Shown here in pieces: positions 44,223 to 54,622 of a DNA stretch of 59,981 bases. The notes below the pieces were generated by a model, which was not told the origin of the DNA, made no database searches, and saw only the letters and a program-made list of their open reading frames with translations. Source of the DNA: Hyphomicrobiaceae bacterium (lineage in GTDB: Bacteria > Pseudomonadota > Alphaproteobacteria > Rhizobiales > Hyphomicrobiaceae); the NCBI GenBank assembly GCA_021775715.1, contig JAJFHI010000122.1:1-59981 (forward strand), written 5' to 3'. A program made the translations under genes and the position numbers. Positions within the stretch are counted from its first letter, which is position 1; every line of letters starts with the position of its first letter.

Positions 44223-46967
44223 ATGGGGCATCTCGCAGGCGTGACCTCCTCCGATCAGCACCGCGCACTCGGCATGAGCACGTTTGCATTCAGTGTTTGT
44301 TTTGCGACTTGGACGATATTCTCGATCATTGGCGTCCAGATTAAGCAAGATCTCGGACTCAACGACACGCAGTTTGGATTGTTGGTCGCAACGCCAATCC
44401 TGACGGGATCGCTTAGCAGGATCTTCCTCGGCATTTGGGCGGATCAGTACGGCGGCCGTACCGTCTTCGCCTTGATAATGTTTTTCTCCGCCGTGGCGAC
44501 ATTCCTGTTGTCGACGGTGTCGACATACTCTTGGTTTCTGGTTGCAGCACTAGGCGTGGGGCTTGCTGGCGGCTCGTTTGCCGTAGGAATTGCATATATT
44601 TCGAAATGGTATCCCCCCGAACAGCAAGGCACAGCGCTTGGGATATTTGGTGTCGGCAACGTCGGTGCTGCCATAACAAACTTCGGCGCACCATTCCTGC
44701 TCGTCGCATTCGGCTGGCAGCAAACCGCCCAGATTTACGCGGCCGTTTTGCTCGTCATGGCCGCTGTCTTCTATCTCACGACACGCGAAGATCCTGTAAT
44801 TGCAGCACGTCGCGCGAACGGTGAGCGCCCGCGTAGTACGCTGTTGGAACTTGAACCGTTACGCGATCCGCAAGTTTGGCGTTTCGCACTTTACTATTTC
44901 TTCGTGTTCGGCGCCTTCGTTGCGCTGGCATTGTGGCTGCCACGTTACTTGATTGGTGTTTATGGGCTCGATATCAAAACAGCAGGCATGCTTGCCGCCT
45001 TTTACGCCGTGCCAGCCAGTCTCTTCCGTGCATATGGGGGTTATCTTTCGGACAAATACGGCGCCCGCTTGATTATGTACGCGACGTTCATCGTGTCCGC
45101 CATTTGCACCTTCATGTTGGCATACCCTAAGACCGACTACATCATCCACGGCATTGACGGGCCTATACAGTTCTCAACACAGATGAGCTTAGCACCCTTC
45201 GTCGTGGCGATCTTCGTGCTTGGCTTCTTCATGTCGCTTGGCAAGGCAGCGGTCTACAAACACATTCCGGTTTACTATCCCGACCATGTCGGTTCTGTCG
45301 GCGGTCTCGTTGGTATGATCGGCGGTCTGGGGGGCTTTGTGTTGCCGATTGCCTTCGGCGTCATGAATGACCTCACGGGCATCTGGACGAGCTGCTTCAT
45401 GCTGCTTTTCGTTATCGTCCTAATCTCGCTTGCGTGGATGCATTTCTCGATCCTTGCCATGGAGCGAAGCGCTGGCACGGAGACGGATCGAAAGGCCCTA
45501 CCGCAACTGCCTGAAATGGGACCAATCCACAAACCGGAGAAACACGGCGAACTGGCCGGTGTTATCGATGACTGGCGTCCCGACGATCCAGATTTCTGGC
45601 ACACCAAAGGCCACGCGATTGCACAGCGTAATCTGTGGATTTCTATTCCGGCATTGCTGCTCGCATTTTCAGTTTGGCTGGTGTGGAGTGTTGTCGTCGC
45701 CAAACTGCCAGCGATTGGTTTTCAATATACGACCGATCAACTTTTCTGGCTTGCGGCACTGCCGGGCCTCTCCGGTGCAACGTTGCGAATATTCTATTCT
45801 TTCATGGTTCCCATTTTCGGTGGACGGCTGTGGACGACGATTACTACAGCCTCTCTGATGATCCCAGCATTCGGCATTGGCTATGCTGTTCAAAACCCTG
45901 ACACGCCTTACTTGATATTTCTTGTGCTCGCACTTTTATGCGGGCTTGGCGGCGGGAACTTTGCCTCGTCCATGGCCAACATCAGTTTCTTCTTTCCAAA
46001 AGCGGAAAAGGGTAATGCCCTTGCTCTGAATGCGGGACTTGGCAACGCAGGCGTCAGCGTCATGCAGTTCCTGGTTCCGATCGTAATCACTACGAGCGTT
46101 TTCGGTGTGTTGGGTGGCGAACCACAGGCGGTATCAGAGACCGATAAGTTGTGGTTGCAAAACGCCGGCTTCATCTGGATTCCGTTTTTGATGATTGCAA
46201 CTGTCGCAGCATGGTTCGGCATGAATGACCTCGAATCCTCGAAGGCATCGTTCAAGGAACAGTCGGTCATCTTCAAGCGTAAGCATAATTGGATCATGTG
46301 CTGGCTTTACACCGGCACCTTTGGATCTTTCATTGGCTATTCGGCCGGTTTTCCGTTGCTCGCCAAGACGCAGTTCCCTGAAATCGCCTCGCTTCAGTAC
46401 GTTTTTCTCGGACCCCTGGTCGGAGCATTATCGCGTGCAGGCACCGGTTGGATTTCCGACAAGTACGGCGGCGCTCGCGTCACGTTCTGGACCTTTATCC
46501 TGATGATCGCGGCTGTCGCCGGTGTCCTCTACTTCATTGGAGTTAAAGATCAGCCAGACGCGTTCTGGGGCTTCTTCGCGATGTTCATGGTTCTGTTTTT
46601 CGCGACAGGGATTGGCAACGCGTCAACGTTCCAGATGATCCCCGTAATCATGCGCTCAGAGATCGACCACCTCATGCCGGAACTCAATCCCAAGGAGCGT
46701 TTGCGCCAAGCAGAGAAAGAGTCGGCGGCAATCATCGGCTTCACCTCGGCTATTGCGGCCTACGGCGCGTTCTTCATCCCAAAAAGCTACGGCTCGTCCA
46801 TCGCACTCACTGGCGGACCGTCGGCAGCACTCTGGGCCTTCTTAATCTTCTATGTAACCTGCGTAGGGGTCACTTGGTGGTTTTACACCCGACCCGGCGG
46901 CTTGCTGCACGACATTGAGCGCAGCAACGACAGCACACCACTATCAGATCCACAGTCGGCAGGATGA
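44223..46967 (+). CDS. narK: Fused NarK1-NarK2 nitrate/nitrite transporter
   Basis: A 914-residue protein made of two complete major facilitator units joined by a linker at about 430-470. The first half (1-430) has RIFLGIWADQYGGR and the glycine-rich signature GIFGVGNVGAAI; the second (470-914) has NAGLGNAGVSVMQFLVP and RAGTGWISDKYGGAR. In Paracoccus-type fusions, NarK1 is a nitrate/proton symporter and NarK2 a nitrate/nitrite antiporter. The same roles are likely here but are family knowledge, not read directly. AAGGAGAGG precedes ATG 44223. narG begins 11 bases after its stop, so all are in one operon behind the FNR boxes. Confidence 0.95.
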   Translation: MGHLAGVTSSDQHRALGMSTFAFSVCFATWTIFSIIGVQIKQDLGLNDTQFGLLVATPILTGSLSRIFLGIWADQYGGRTVFALIMFFSAVATFLLSTVSTYSWFLVAALGVGLAGGSFAVGIAYISKWYPPEQQGTALGIFGVGNVGAAITNFGAPFLLVAFGWQQTAQIYAAVLLVMAAVFYLTTREDPVIAARRANGERPRSTLLELEPLRDPQVWRFALYYFFVFGAFVALALWLPRYLIGVYGLDIKTAGMLAAFYAVPASLFRAYGGYLSDKYGARLIMYATFIVSAICTFMLAYPKTDYIIHGIDGPIQFSTQMSLAPFVVAIFVLGFFMSLGKAAVYKHIPVYYPDHVGSVGGLVGMIGGLGGFVLPIAFGVMNDLTGIWTSCFMLLFVIVLISLAWMHFSILAMERSAGTETDRKALPQLPEMGPIHKPEKHGELAGVIDDWRPDDPDFWHTKGHAIAQRNLWISIPALLLAFSVWLVWSVVVAKLPAIGFQYTTDQLFWLAALPGLSGATLRIFYSFMVPIFGGRLWTTITTASLMIPAFGIGYAVQNPDTPYLIFLVLALLCGLGGGNFASSMANISFFFPKAEKGNALALNAGLGNAGVSVMQFLVPIVITTSVFGVLGGEPQAVSETDKLWLQNAGFIWIPFLMIATVAAWFGMNDLESSKASFKEQSVIFKRKHNWIMCWLYTGTFGSFIGYSAGFPLLAKTQFPEIASLQYVFLGPLVGALSRAGTGWISDKYGGARVTFWTFILMIAAVAGVLYFIGVKDQPDAFWGFFAMFMVLFFATGIGNASTFQMIPVIMRSEIDHLMPELNPKERLRQAEKESAAIIGFTSAIAAYGAFFIPKSYGSSIALTGGPSAALWAFLIFYVTCVGVTWWFYTRPGGLLHDIERSNDSTPLSDPQSAG

Positions 46968-46978
46968 GGGAATAAAAA

Positions 46979-49900
46979 ATGAGCCACTTTCTCGATCGGC
47001 TAACGTTTTTCAATCGGACGGCTAACGAATTCTCAGACGGCCATGGCATCACGACCAACGAAGACCGGCGTTGGGAGGATGGCTACCGAAAACGCTGGCA
47101 GCATGACAAAATCGTGCGCTCAACCCACGGTGTGAACTGCACAGGTTCGTGTTCCTGGAAAATTTACGTCAAGGGCGGCATCGTTACCTGGGAGACCCAG
47201 CAGACTGATTATCCGAGAACCCGGCCAGACCTGCCGAACCACGAACCGCGCGGCTGCTCACGCGGTGCGAGCTTTAGTTGGTACCTCTACTCCAACAACC
47301 GAGTGAAGTATCCGCTCGTGCGTAAGCGCCTGATGAAACTGTGGCAGGAAGCACGGCGCACAATGACTCCGGTTGCCGCCTGGGCATCGATCGTCGAGGC
47401 CCCGGATAGGCGGGCGAGCTATACCAAGAAACGAGGTCACGGCGGCTTTGTACGCGGTAGCTGGGATGAGGTAACGGAACTCATCGCTGCAGCGAACGCT
47501 TACACGGCAAAGACGTACGGGCCTGATCGCGTATTCGGTTTCTCACCGATCCCCGCCATGTCGATGGTGTCGTATGCTGCGGGTTCGCGATATCTGTCAC
47601 TCCTCGGTGGCGTGTGCATGTCGTTTTACGACTGGTATTGCGATTTGCCGCCGGCCAGCCCGCAGACCTGGGGCGAGCAAACCGACGTTCCTGAATCCGC
47701 AGACTGGTACAACTCCGGCTTCATCATTCTATGGGGCTCCAACGTTCCCCAGACACGAACGCCTGACGCACATTTCTACACCGAGGCTCGCTATCGCGGT
47801 GCCAAGAGTGCCGTTATCTGCCCCGACTATTCGGAGGCTTCGAAATTCGCCGATATGTGGCTGGCCGTAAAACAGGGCACGGACTCGGCGTTGGCGATGG
47901 CGATGGGCCACGTCATCCTGCGTGAATTCCACATCGATCGAAAGGTTCCATACTTCGAGGACTATGCGCGTAAGTACACAGACATGCCCATGTTAGTCCG
48001 GCTGGTGAAACAGGGCGAGCACTATGTGCCTGAGCGTCTCCTGCGTACGTCAGACTTCGACGGTGCACTCGGCGAGACTAATAACACCGAGTGGAAAACG
48101 GTCGCCTATGATGAGGCTGGCGGTGACAAGATCGTCGTGCCGAACGGTTCCGTTGGTTTCCGATGGGGCGAGCAGGGCAAATGGAACCTGGAAGAAAAAG
48201 AAACCGGCGGAGATGAGACCAAGCTTCGACTGTCACTCGCCGAGGTCAAGGATGAGTTCGCAGCTGTCGGCTTCCCGTATTTCGGCAATCGGGAGCACGA
48301 CCATTTTACCGGCACCGATCATCCAAGCGTGCTTGTTCGGAACGTACCGATCAAAAAGCTGAAGCTTGCCGAAGGCGAAACGCTGGTTGCATCCGTCTAT
48401 GATCTGTTCGTCGCGAATTACGGCATTGACCGTGGCTTTGGCGGCGAGCATGTCTCCAAGAACTATGACGACATGGAGCCCTACACGCCGGCATGGGCTG
48501 AAAAGATCACCGGCGTTCCACGTGACCAGATTATCCAGGTTGCGCATGAGTTTGCCTCCAATGCCGAGAAGACCAACGGGCGCTCGATGATCATCATCGG
48601 CGCTGCGATGAACCACTGGTACCACTGCGACATGAACTATCGCGGCGTCATTAACATGCTCGTGATGTGTGGGTGTGTAGGCCAGTCGGGAGGGGGCTGG
48701 TCACACTACGTTGGTCAAGAGAAGTTACGTCCACAATCCGGCTGGCTACCCCTGGCCTTCGGACTCGATTGGGGGCGTCCGCCCCGTCAGCAGAACTCCA
48801 CATCCAGCTTCTACGCTCACTCCGATCAGTGGCGTTATGAGACACTTGATGTGAAGGAAATCTTGTCGCCGACGGCACCAACCGGCCCCTGGGATGGCGC
48901 ACTGATCGACTACAACGTGCGTTCTGAACGTATGGGTTGGCTGCCATCTGCACCGCAACTTGAGACCAATCCGCTCGAAGTTGCAAAGCAGGCTGCTGCC
49001 TCCGGGAAGGAAGCGAAAGACTACGTTGCGGATGCGCTGAAATCCGGCGCTCTCAAAATGTCATGCCATGATCCCGACAATCCGAAGAACTGGCCACGCA
49101 ACATGTTCGTGTGGCGGTCAAACCTGCTCGGTTCATCAGGCAAGGGCCACGAGTATTTCTTGAAGCACCTGCTTGGCACTAGCCACGGCGTCATGGGCAA
49201 GGACCTCGGCGAGACCGGGCTAACCAAACCGCAGGACGTGGTCTGGCATGACGAAGCGCCAGAAGGAAAGCTCGACCTGCTGGTGACGCTCGACTTCCGG
49301 ATGTCGACGACCTGCGTGCTGTCCGACATCGTGCTACCAACAGCGACCTGGTACGAAAAAGACGATCTCAATACATCGGACATGCATCCATTCATTCATC
49401 CGCTCACAGGTGCGGTTGATCCTGTATGGGAAGCCAAGTCCGATTGGGAGATCTACAAGGCGATTGCCAAGAAGTTTTCTGACGTCGCACCCGAAGTGCT
49501 TGGCGTCGAGCAGGACGTTGTACTAACGCCAATCATGCACGACACGCCCGCGGAAATCGCGCAGGCACTTGATGTCAAGGATTGGATGAAGGGCGAGTGC
49601 GAGCCGGTCCCGGGCAAGACAATGCCTGCTGTTGCCGTCGTCGAGCGGGACTATCCCAACCTCTACAAGCGGTTCACATCCCTTGGTCCGCTATTAGAAA
49701 AACTTGGCAACGGCACCAAGGGAATCAACTGGAATACCGAGCATGAAATCGATTTCCTCAAGAAGCTGAATGGGAAGGTTCTCGAAGAGGGTGTGTCCAA
49801 GGGGTTGGCGAAAATCGAAACCGCGATTGATGCCTGCGAAGTAATCCTCTCGTTAGCTCCTGAGACCAATGGCGAGGTCGCGGTAAAGGCATGGGATTCG

Positions 49901-50740
49901 CTCTCCAAGTTCACCGGTCGAGACCACAGACATCTAGCGCTGCCGAAGGAGGATGAAAAGATCCGGTTCCGCGATGTCGTAGCGCAACCACGCAAGATCA
50001 TCTCGTCACCAATCTGGTCGGGGCTCGAGTCAGAGAAGGTTTGCTACAACGCCGGATATACCAACGTGCATGAACTGATCCCGTGGCGGACCCTCACCGG
50101 CCGCCAGCAACTCTATCAGGATCATTTGTGGATGCGGGCATTCGGCGAGGCGCTTTGTGTTTATCGCCCGCCCATCGATACGCGCTCCGTCAAGCCAGTT
50201 ATCGATGCCAAGCCCAACGGCGAAGACCAGATCATCTTGAACTTCATCACGCCGCACCAAAAATGGGGCATCCACTCCACCTACACCGACAACCTGATGA
50301 TGCTGACGTTATCGCGCGGCGGCCCGATTGTCTGGATCAGCGAAACCGATGCCGCAAAGGTAGGCATCGTCGATAACGACTGGGTCGAAGCCTACAATAC
50401 AAATGGGGCTCTGGTTGCCCGCGCGGTTGTCTCCCAGCGCATCAAGGAGGGCACGCTCTATATGTACCACGCTCAGGAGAAGATCGTGAACGTGCCGGGC
50501 TCTCAGATGACCGGACAACGCGGCGGCATTCATAACTCCGTCACCCGTACGGTAATCAAGCCGACTCACATGATCGGTGGCTACGCCCACCAGTCCTACG
50601 GCTTTAACTACTACGGCACGATCGGCACCAATCGAGACGAGTTCGTCATCGTGCGCAAGATGTCGGAGATCGATTGGCTGGAACGGCCGGATAATTCGAC
50701 GCCGACGGTCACCCCTTTGAACAATGAGGCTGCAGAATGA
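46979..50740 (+). CDS. narG: Respiratory nitrate reductase alpha subunit
   Basis: The 1,253-residue molybdopterin subunit that reduces nitrate to nitrite on the cytoplasmic face. His50, Cys54 and Cys58 in HGVNCTGSC ligate the FS0 cluster, and the Mo-ligand aspartate lies in the YCDLPPASPQTWGEQTD segment. The bis-MGD region (DIVLPTATWYEKDD) and a C-terminal QRGGIHNSVT segment are all present. There is no Tat twin-arginine leader, as expected for the membrane-anchored NarGHI. GAGGGA precedes ATG 46979. Its stop overlaps the narH start by four bases. Confidence 0.97.
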   Translation: MSHFLDRLTFFNRTANEFSDGHGITTNEDRRWEDGYRKRWQHDKIVRSTHGVNCTGSCSWKIYVKGGIVTWETQQTDYPRTRPDLPNHEPRGCSRGASFSWYLYSNNRVKYPLVRKRLMKLWQEARRTMTPVAAWASIVEAPDRRASYTKKRGHGGFVRGSWDEVTELIAAANAYTAKTYGPDRVFGFSPIPAMSMVSYAAGSRYLSLLGGVCMSFYDWYCDLPPASPQTWGEQTDVPESADWYNSGFIILWGSNVPQTRTPDAHFYTEARYRGAKSAVICPDYSEASKFADMWLAVKQGTDSALAMAMGHVILREFHIDRKVPYFEDYARKYTDMPMLVRLVKQGEHYVPERLLRTSDFDGALGETNNTEWKTVAYDEAGGDKIVVPNGSVGFRWGEQGKWNLEEKETGGDETKLRLSLAEVKDEFAAVGFPYFGNREHDHFTGTDHPSVLVRNVPIKKLKLAEGETLVASVYDLFVANYGIDRGFGGEHVSKNYDDMEPYTPAWAEKITGVPRDQIIQVAHEFASNAEKTNGRSMIIIGAAMNHWYHCDMNYRGVINMLVMCGCVGQSGGGWSHYVGQEKLRPQSGWLPLAFGLDWGRPPRQQNSTSSFYAHSDQWRYETLDVKEILSPTAPTGPWDGALIDYNVRSERMGWLPSAPQLETNPLEVAKQAAASGKEAKDYVADALKSGALKMSCHDPDNPKNWPRNMFVWRSNLLGSSGKGHEYFLKHLLGTSHGVMGKDLGETGLTKPQDVVWHDEAPEGKLDLLVTLDFRMSTTCVLSDIVLPTATWYEKDDLNTSDMHPFIHPLTGAVDPVWEAKSDWEIYKAIAKKFSDVAPEVLGVEQDVVLTPIMHDTPAEIAQALDVKDWMKGECEPVPGKTMPAVAVVERDYPNLYKRFTSLGPLLEKLGNGTKGINWNTEHEIDFLKKLNGKVLEEGVSKGLAKIETAIDACEVILSLAPETNGEVAVKAWDSLSKFTGRDHRHLALPKEDEKIRFRDVVAQPRKIISSPIWSGLESEKVCYNAGYTNVHELIPWRTLTGRQQLYQDHLWMRAFGEALCVYRPPIDTRSVKPVIDAKPNGEDQIILNFITPHQKWGIHSTYTDNLMMLTLSRGGPIVWISETDAAKVGIVDNDWVEAYNTNGALVARAVVSQRIKEGTLYMYHAQEKIVNVPGSQMTGQRGGIHNSVTRTVIKPTHMIGGYAHQSYGFNYYGTIGTNRDEFVIVRKMSEIDWLERPDNSTPTVTPLNNEAAE

Positions 50741-52257
50741 AAATCCGTGCTCAAGTTGCGATGGTGCTGAACCTCGATAAATGCATTGGGTGTCATACCT
50801 GCTCAGTCACCTGCAAGAACGTTTGGACGAACCGTGAAGGCATGGAATACGCCTGGTTCAACAACGTCGAAACAAAGCCCGGCATTGGATATCCGAAAGA
50901 TTGGGAAAATCAAGATCGCTGGAATGGCGGATGGAAGCGGAAATCGAACGGCAAGATCGAACCCAAGATCGGCGGCAAATGGCGGGTGCTAGCAAAAATT
51001 TTCGCCAATCCTGACCTGCCCGAGATCGACGATTACTATGAGCCCTTCACATTCGACTACGATCACTTACAAAGCGCACCTGAACTTGAGGCGTTTCCGA
51101 CAGCTAGGCCGCGTTCGCTGATAACCGGCGAGCGGATGGAGAAAATCGAATGGGGGCCAAACTGGGAAGAAATTCTTGGTGGTGAATTTTCGAAGAGATC
51201 ACAAGATTCCAACTTCGACGGCGTTCAAAAAGAGATCTACGGTCAATTCGAAAATACCTTTATGATGTATCTGCCAAGACTGTGCGAGCATTGCCTCAAT
51301 CCAGCGTGCGTGGCAGCCTGTCCATCTGGTGCAATCTACAAGCGTGAAGAAGACGGCATCGTCCTCATCGATCAGGACAAATGTCGTGGCTGGCGCATGT
51401 GTGTTTCCGGCTGCCCTTACAAAAAGATCTATTACAACTGGTCCTCCGGCAAATCAGAAAAGTGTATCTTCTGCTATCCCCGGATTGAAGCCGGTCAACC
51501 GACGGTCTGTTCGGAAACCTGTGTCGGGCGCATTCGATATCTCGGCGTCGTACTTTATGATGCAGATGGCATCGAAGCGGCAGCGAGTGTGGAGGACGAA
51601 GAAGACCTCTATGAATCGCAACTGAAGATTTTCCTCGATCCAAACGATCCCGATGTGATCGCACAGGCCCGCGCTGATGGTGTGCCTGATGCTTGGTTGG
51701 ACGCGGCAAAGAGATCACCGATCTACAAAATGGCAATGGAGTGGAAGGTCGCCTTCCCGCTTCACCCAGAATACCGGACGCTACCAATGGTCTGGTACGT
51801 GCCACCGCTGTCACCCATCCAATCAGCTGCGGAGGCGGGCAAGATGGGAACTGATGGAGCCATGCCAGATGTTCGGTCGCTGCGCATTCCTCTCAAATAC
51901 CTCGCCAACCTACTAACCGCCGGCGATGAAGAACCTGTTGCTCTCGGCCTTGAACGCATGCTTGCGATGCGGGCCTATATGCGCGCAAAGACCGTCGACG
52001 GTGTCATTGATGAGGTCACACCAAAGCGGGTCGGCATGACGCCACAGCAAATTGAGGACATGTACCAACTGATGGCAATTGCAAACTACGAAGACCGCTT
52101 TGTCATTCCGACGACACACCGCGAAGTGGACGAAGACGCCTACGACCTTCGCGGTTCTTGTGGATTTTCATTCGGGAACGGGTGCTCCGATGGGCAATCG
52201 GGAACAGGACTGTTCGGCGGCCCATCTAAAATAAAAACTCCGATGGAGATCGAGTAA
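50737..52257 (+). CDS. narH: Respiratory nitrate reductase beta subunit
   Basis: A 506-residue iron-sulfur subunit with four clusters. Cysteines are visible at 16, 19, 22 and 26; at 183, 186, 191 and 195; at 216, 222 and 226 with Trp219 in place of one Cys, as in the [3Fe-4S] cluster of NarH; and at 243, 246, 258 and 262. It passes electrons from NarI haem to NarG. The start overlaps narG by four bases and the stop overlaps narJ by one base (TAATG). Confidence 0.97.
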   Translation: MKIRAQVAMVLNLDKCIGCHTCSVTCKNVWTNREGMEYAWFNNVETKPGIGYPKDWENQDRWNGGWKRKSNGKIEPKIGGKWRVLAKIFANPDLPEIDDYYEPFTFDYDHLQSAPELEAFPTARPRSLITGERMEKIEWGPNWEEILGGEFSKRSQDSNFDGVQKEIYGQFENTFMMYLPRLCEHCLNPACVAACPSGAIYKREEDGIVLIDQDKCRGWRMCVSGCPYKKIYYNWSSGKSEKCIFCYPRIEAGQPTVCSETCVGRIRYLGVVLYDADGIEAAASVEDEEDLYESQLKIFLDPNDPDVIAQARADGVPDAWLDAAKRSPIYKMAMEWKVAFPLHPEYRTLPMVWYVPPLSPIQSAAEAGKMGTDGAMPDVRSLRIPLKYLANLLTAGDEEPVALGLERMLAMRAYMRAKTVDGVIDEVTPKRVGMTPQQIEDMYQLMAIANYEDRFVIPTTHREVDEDAYDLRGSCGFSFGNGCSDGQSGTGLFGGPSKIKTPMEIE

Positions 52258-53009
52258 TGAGAAAAACGCTAAAGGTTTTATCAGCACTGCTCTCATATCC
52301 AACGGAGGACCTAAAAGAAGCTATTCCAGATATGCGGACGGCGCTTGATGAAGACAACTTGCTGCCGGTGAATAAACGTAACCAGCTCGACCGTCTTCTC
52401 GATGAGATCACGACACACAATATATTCGACTTACAAGAACGCTATGTCCTGCTTTTTGATCGCACGCGTTCGCTGTCTCTGCAGCTATTCGAGCATGTGC
52501 ATGGCGAAAGCCGTGACCGCGGGCAGGCGATGGTAGACCTGCAACAGCTCTACGAGAAAAACGGTCTGCACGTGGCAACGACTGAGTTGCCAGACTATCT
52601 CCCACTTTTCTTGGAATTCCTGTCGACACGCCCACACACTGAAGCCTGCAGCCTGCTGGACGAGACGGTCCATATTCTCGAAGCAATTCGGCGCCGGCTT
52701 ACAAAACGCAAGACACCCTATGCGTCGATTTTCTCTTGCCTCCAGGTCGTCGCAACCAGCAAAGCGCAACCCGAGACTGTGGAGGCGTTGATGATGGCAC
52801 CGGATCCGGAGCCAGACGATCTCGAAGCGCTTGATGCTGCTTGGGAAGAGGAACAAGTAAAGTTTGGCCCCGAGGCAGACCTGTGCGGCAAGAGCGATCT
52901 GACATCGAAACTACGTTCGGCCACTCGTCCTGCACCCGGCATTGTTCAACCAGCGCCACAGCGAACCGTATTTACTCATAAAACATCAACCCGCCCAACA
53001 GGGGGATAA
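52257..53009 (+). CDS. narJ: Nitrate reductase molybdenum cofactor assembly chaperone
   Basis: A 250-residue member of the TorD/NarJ redox-enzyme maturation family, needed to insert the Mo-cofactor into NarG before the complex docks. It shows the opening LKVLSALLSYPTEDLKEAIP, the VLLFDRTRSLSLQLFEHVHGE block and the ELPDYLPLFLEFL block characteristic of NarJ. It is not part of the final enzyme. Its start shares a base with the narH stop, and narI begins four bases after its stop. Confidence 0.95.
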   Translation: MRKTLKVLSALLSYPTEDLKEAIPDMRTALDEDNLLPVNKRNQLDRLLDEITTHNIFDLQERYVLLFDRTRSLSLQLFEHVHGESRDRGQAMVDLQQLYEKNGLHVATTELPDYLPLFLEFLSTRPHTEACSLLDETVHILEAIRRRLTKRKTPYASIFSCLQVVATSKAQPETVEALMMAPDPEPDDLEALDAAWEEEQVKFGPEADLCGKSDLTSKLRSATRPAPGIVQPAPQRTVFTHKTSTRPTGG

Positions 53010-53013
53010 GCTC

Positions 53014-53754
53014 ATGTACGATACGCTCAACCACATCGTCTTCGGCTGGTATCCATATCTCTGCCTGACCGTGTTCTTGTTCGGCAGTTGGTTTCGGTTC
53101 GATCGCGAGCAGTACACTTGGAAAACAGGCTCAAGCCAACTATTGCGCCGACGGCAGCTCATGTGGGGATCCAACCTATTTCACATTGGTATTCTCATAA
53201 TATTTTTTGGTCATCTTGTCGGCCTTCTCACACCGATCCAAATATTCGATGCCATTGGTATTAGTCACGGCTTCAAACAAATCATGGCAATCGTGATTGG
53301 TGGTCTTGCCGGCTTGGCCTGCCTTGTTGGGATCGCACTGCTGACCCATCGCCGTCTCTTTGACAGTCGGATCCGCGCCACATCATCTTTCGGCGACATC
53401 GCAATCTTGTTGCTGCTGTTTGCTCAGCTTCTTCTTGGCTTGGCAACCATCCCCGTTTCCATGGAACATCTTGATGGACACGAGATGGTCAAGTTCATGG
53501 GCTGGGCGCAAGGTATCCTGCTGCTGCGTGCCGATGTTTGGCAACTTGTCGCTAACGTGCATCCGATCTTCAAGCTGCATCTTTTCCTCGGAATGACGAT
53601 CTTTCTCGTGTTCCCGTTTACGCGGCTCGTTCATGTTTGGAGCGCACCTGTCTGGTATCTGGGTCGACGTGGCTATCAAGTGGTCCGCTCACGCGGCTCA
53701 TCGAACGGTGACAGCGCTTACCAACGCTCACACTCCAGCGAGGTGAAGTCATGA
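53014..53754 (+). CDS. narI: Respiratory nitrate reductase gamma subunit (cytochrome b)
   Basis: A 246-residue membrane subunit with five helices that oxidises quinol and carries two b haems. The axial histidines are at 57 and 67 (NLFHIGILIIFFGHLVG) and at 189 and 207 (IFKLHLFLG, RLVHVWS), matching E. coli His56/66/187/205. I start it at ATG 53014, preceded by GGGGGAT, as the family begins; 24 upstream in-frame residues overlap narJ. Its stop overlaps the parvulin gene start by four bases (ATGA). Confidence 0.96.
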   Translation: MYDTLNHIVFGWYPYLCLTVFLFGSWFRFDREQYTWKTGSSQLLRRRQLMWGSNLFHIGILIIFFGHLVGLLTPIQIFDAIGISHGFKQIMAIVIGGLAGLACLVGIALLTHRRLFDSRIRATSSFGDIAILLLLFAQLLLGLATIPVSMEHLDGHEMVKFMGWAQGILLLRADVWQLVANVHPIFKLHLFLGMTIFLVFPFTRLVHVWSAPVWYLGRRGYQVVRSRGSSNGDSAYQRSHSSEVKS

Positions 53755-54584
53755 GTTGTTCAAGTCAAACGGCGGTGAAAGATTCGCAGCGGATTCCGTT
53801 GTGCATCAACGATGTCGAGATCGCCCATCAGACCATTGCGATGGAAGTTCAAAACCATCCGTCCCAACGACCTGTTGAGGCCTGGCAGGCAGCCAGTAGA
53901 GCCTTGGCAGTACGAGAAATACTGTTGCAGGAAGCAAAACGTCTCGAAATAAAGCCAGAACCAACAGGGGATTCATCTGGGCGCACTGAAACGAGCGACG
54001 AAGCACTTATCCGTCAACTTATTGCCGCGCAAATCACAACACCAAATCCTGACGACGAGACGTGCCATCGCTACTATCAGCAGAACAGAAAACGTTTTGA
54101 AACACCTGCCCTCTATGAGGTGGCACATATTCTTTTGGGCGCATCCACAGAGGACCAAGATCTCTATGCGCAGCGCAGCGCCGAGGCGAAGGAAATTATC
54201 GAGGCATTGAACCACAGCCCGCGGGCATTCGCCGCTCTCGCGCGTCAATACTCCGACTGTCCATCATCGAAAGAGGGCGGCAGCCTCGGACAGATAACTC
54301 CGGGTCAAACCACACCTGAGTTCGAGGTCGCGCTGACAACCATGCAACCTGGTGAAATCAGCTCAACACCGGTTGAAACCCGCTATGGATTTCATATTAT
54401 TCTACTGCAACGCAAAGTTGACGGAACCGCACTGCCATTCGAAGTTGTAAAGGAGCGTATTTCCGAATATTTGAGTGACAAGGTCAAACGTATTGCCATT
54501 GCGCAATACATCGCGCGGCTGGTATCAGCAGCACGCATTTCTGGCGTTGCCATGCCGGATGCTCAACACCTTCGTGTTTTTTGA
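53751..54584 (+). CDS. PpiC-type parvulin peptidyl-prolyl isomerase
   Basis: A 277-residue protein whose rotamase domain (about 120-215) has EVAHILLGAS, FAALARQYSDCPSSKEGGSL, and VETRYGFHIILLQRK, the parvulin signature including the conserved His of the active site. There is no signal peptide, so it acts in the cytoplasm. A parvulin gene at the end of narGHJI is a known arrangement in Proteobacteria and suggests a folding helper for the nitrate reductase. It overlaps narI by four bases and is the last gene of the operon. Confidence 0.9.
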   Translation: MSCSSQTAVKDSQRIPLCINDVEIAHQTIAMEVQNHPSQRPVEAWQAASRALAVREILLQEAKRLEIKPEPTGDSSGRTETSDEALIRQLIAAQITTPNPDDETCHRYYQQNRKRFETPALYEVAHILLGASTEDQDLYAQRSAEAKEIIEALNHSPRAFAALARQYSDCPSSKEGGSLGQITPGQTTPEFEVALTTMQPGEISSTPVETRYGFHIILLQRKVDGTALPFEVVKERISEYLSDKVKRIAIAQYIARLVSAARISGVAMPDAQHLRVF

Positions 54585-54622
54585 AGTAAAAATCTGGGCG
54601 GCGAGTGATGAACACGTACGTG

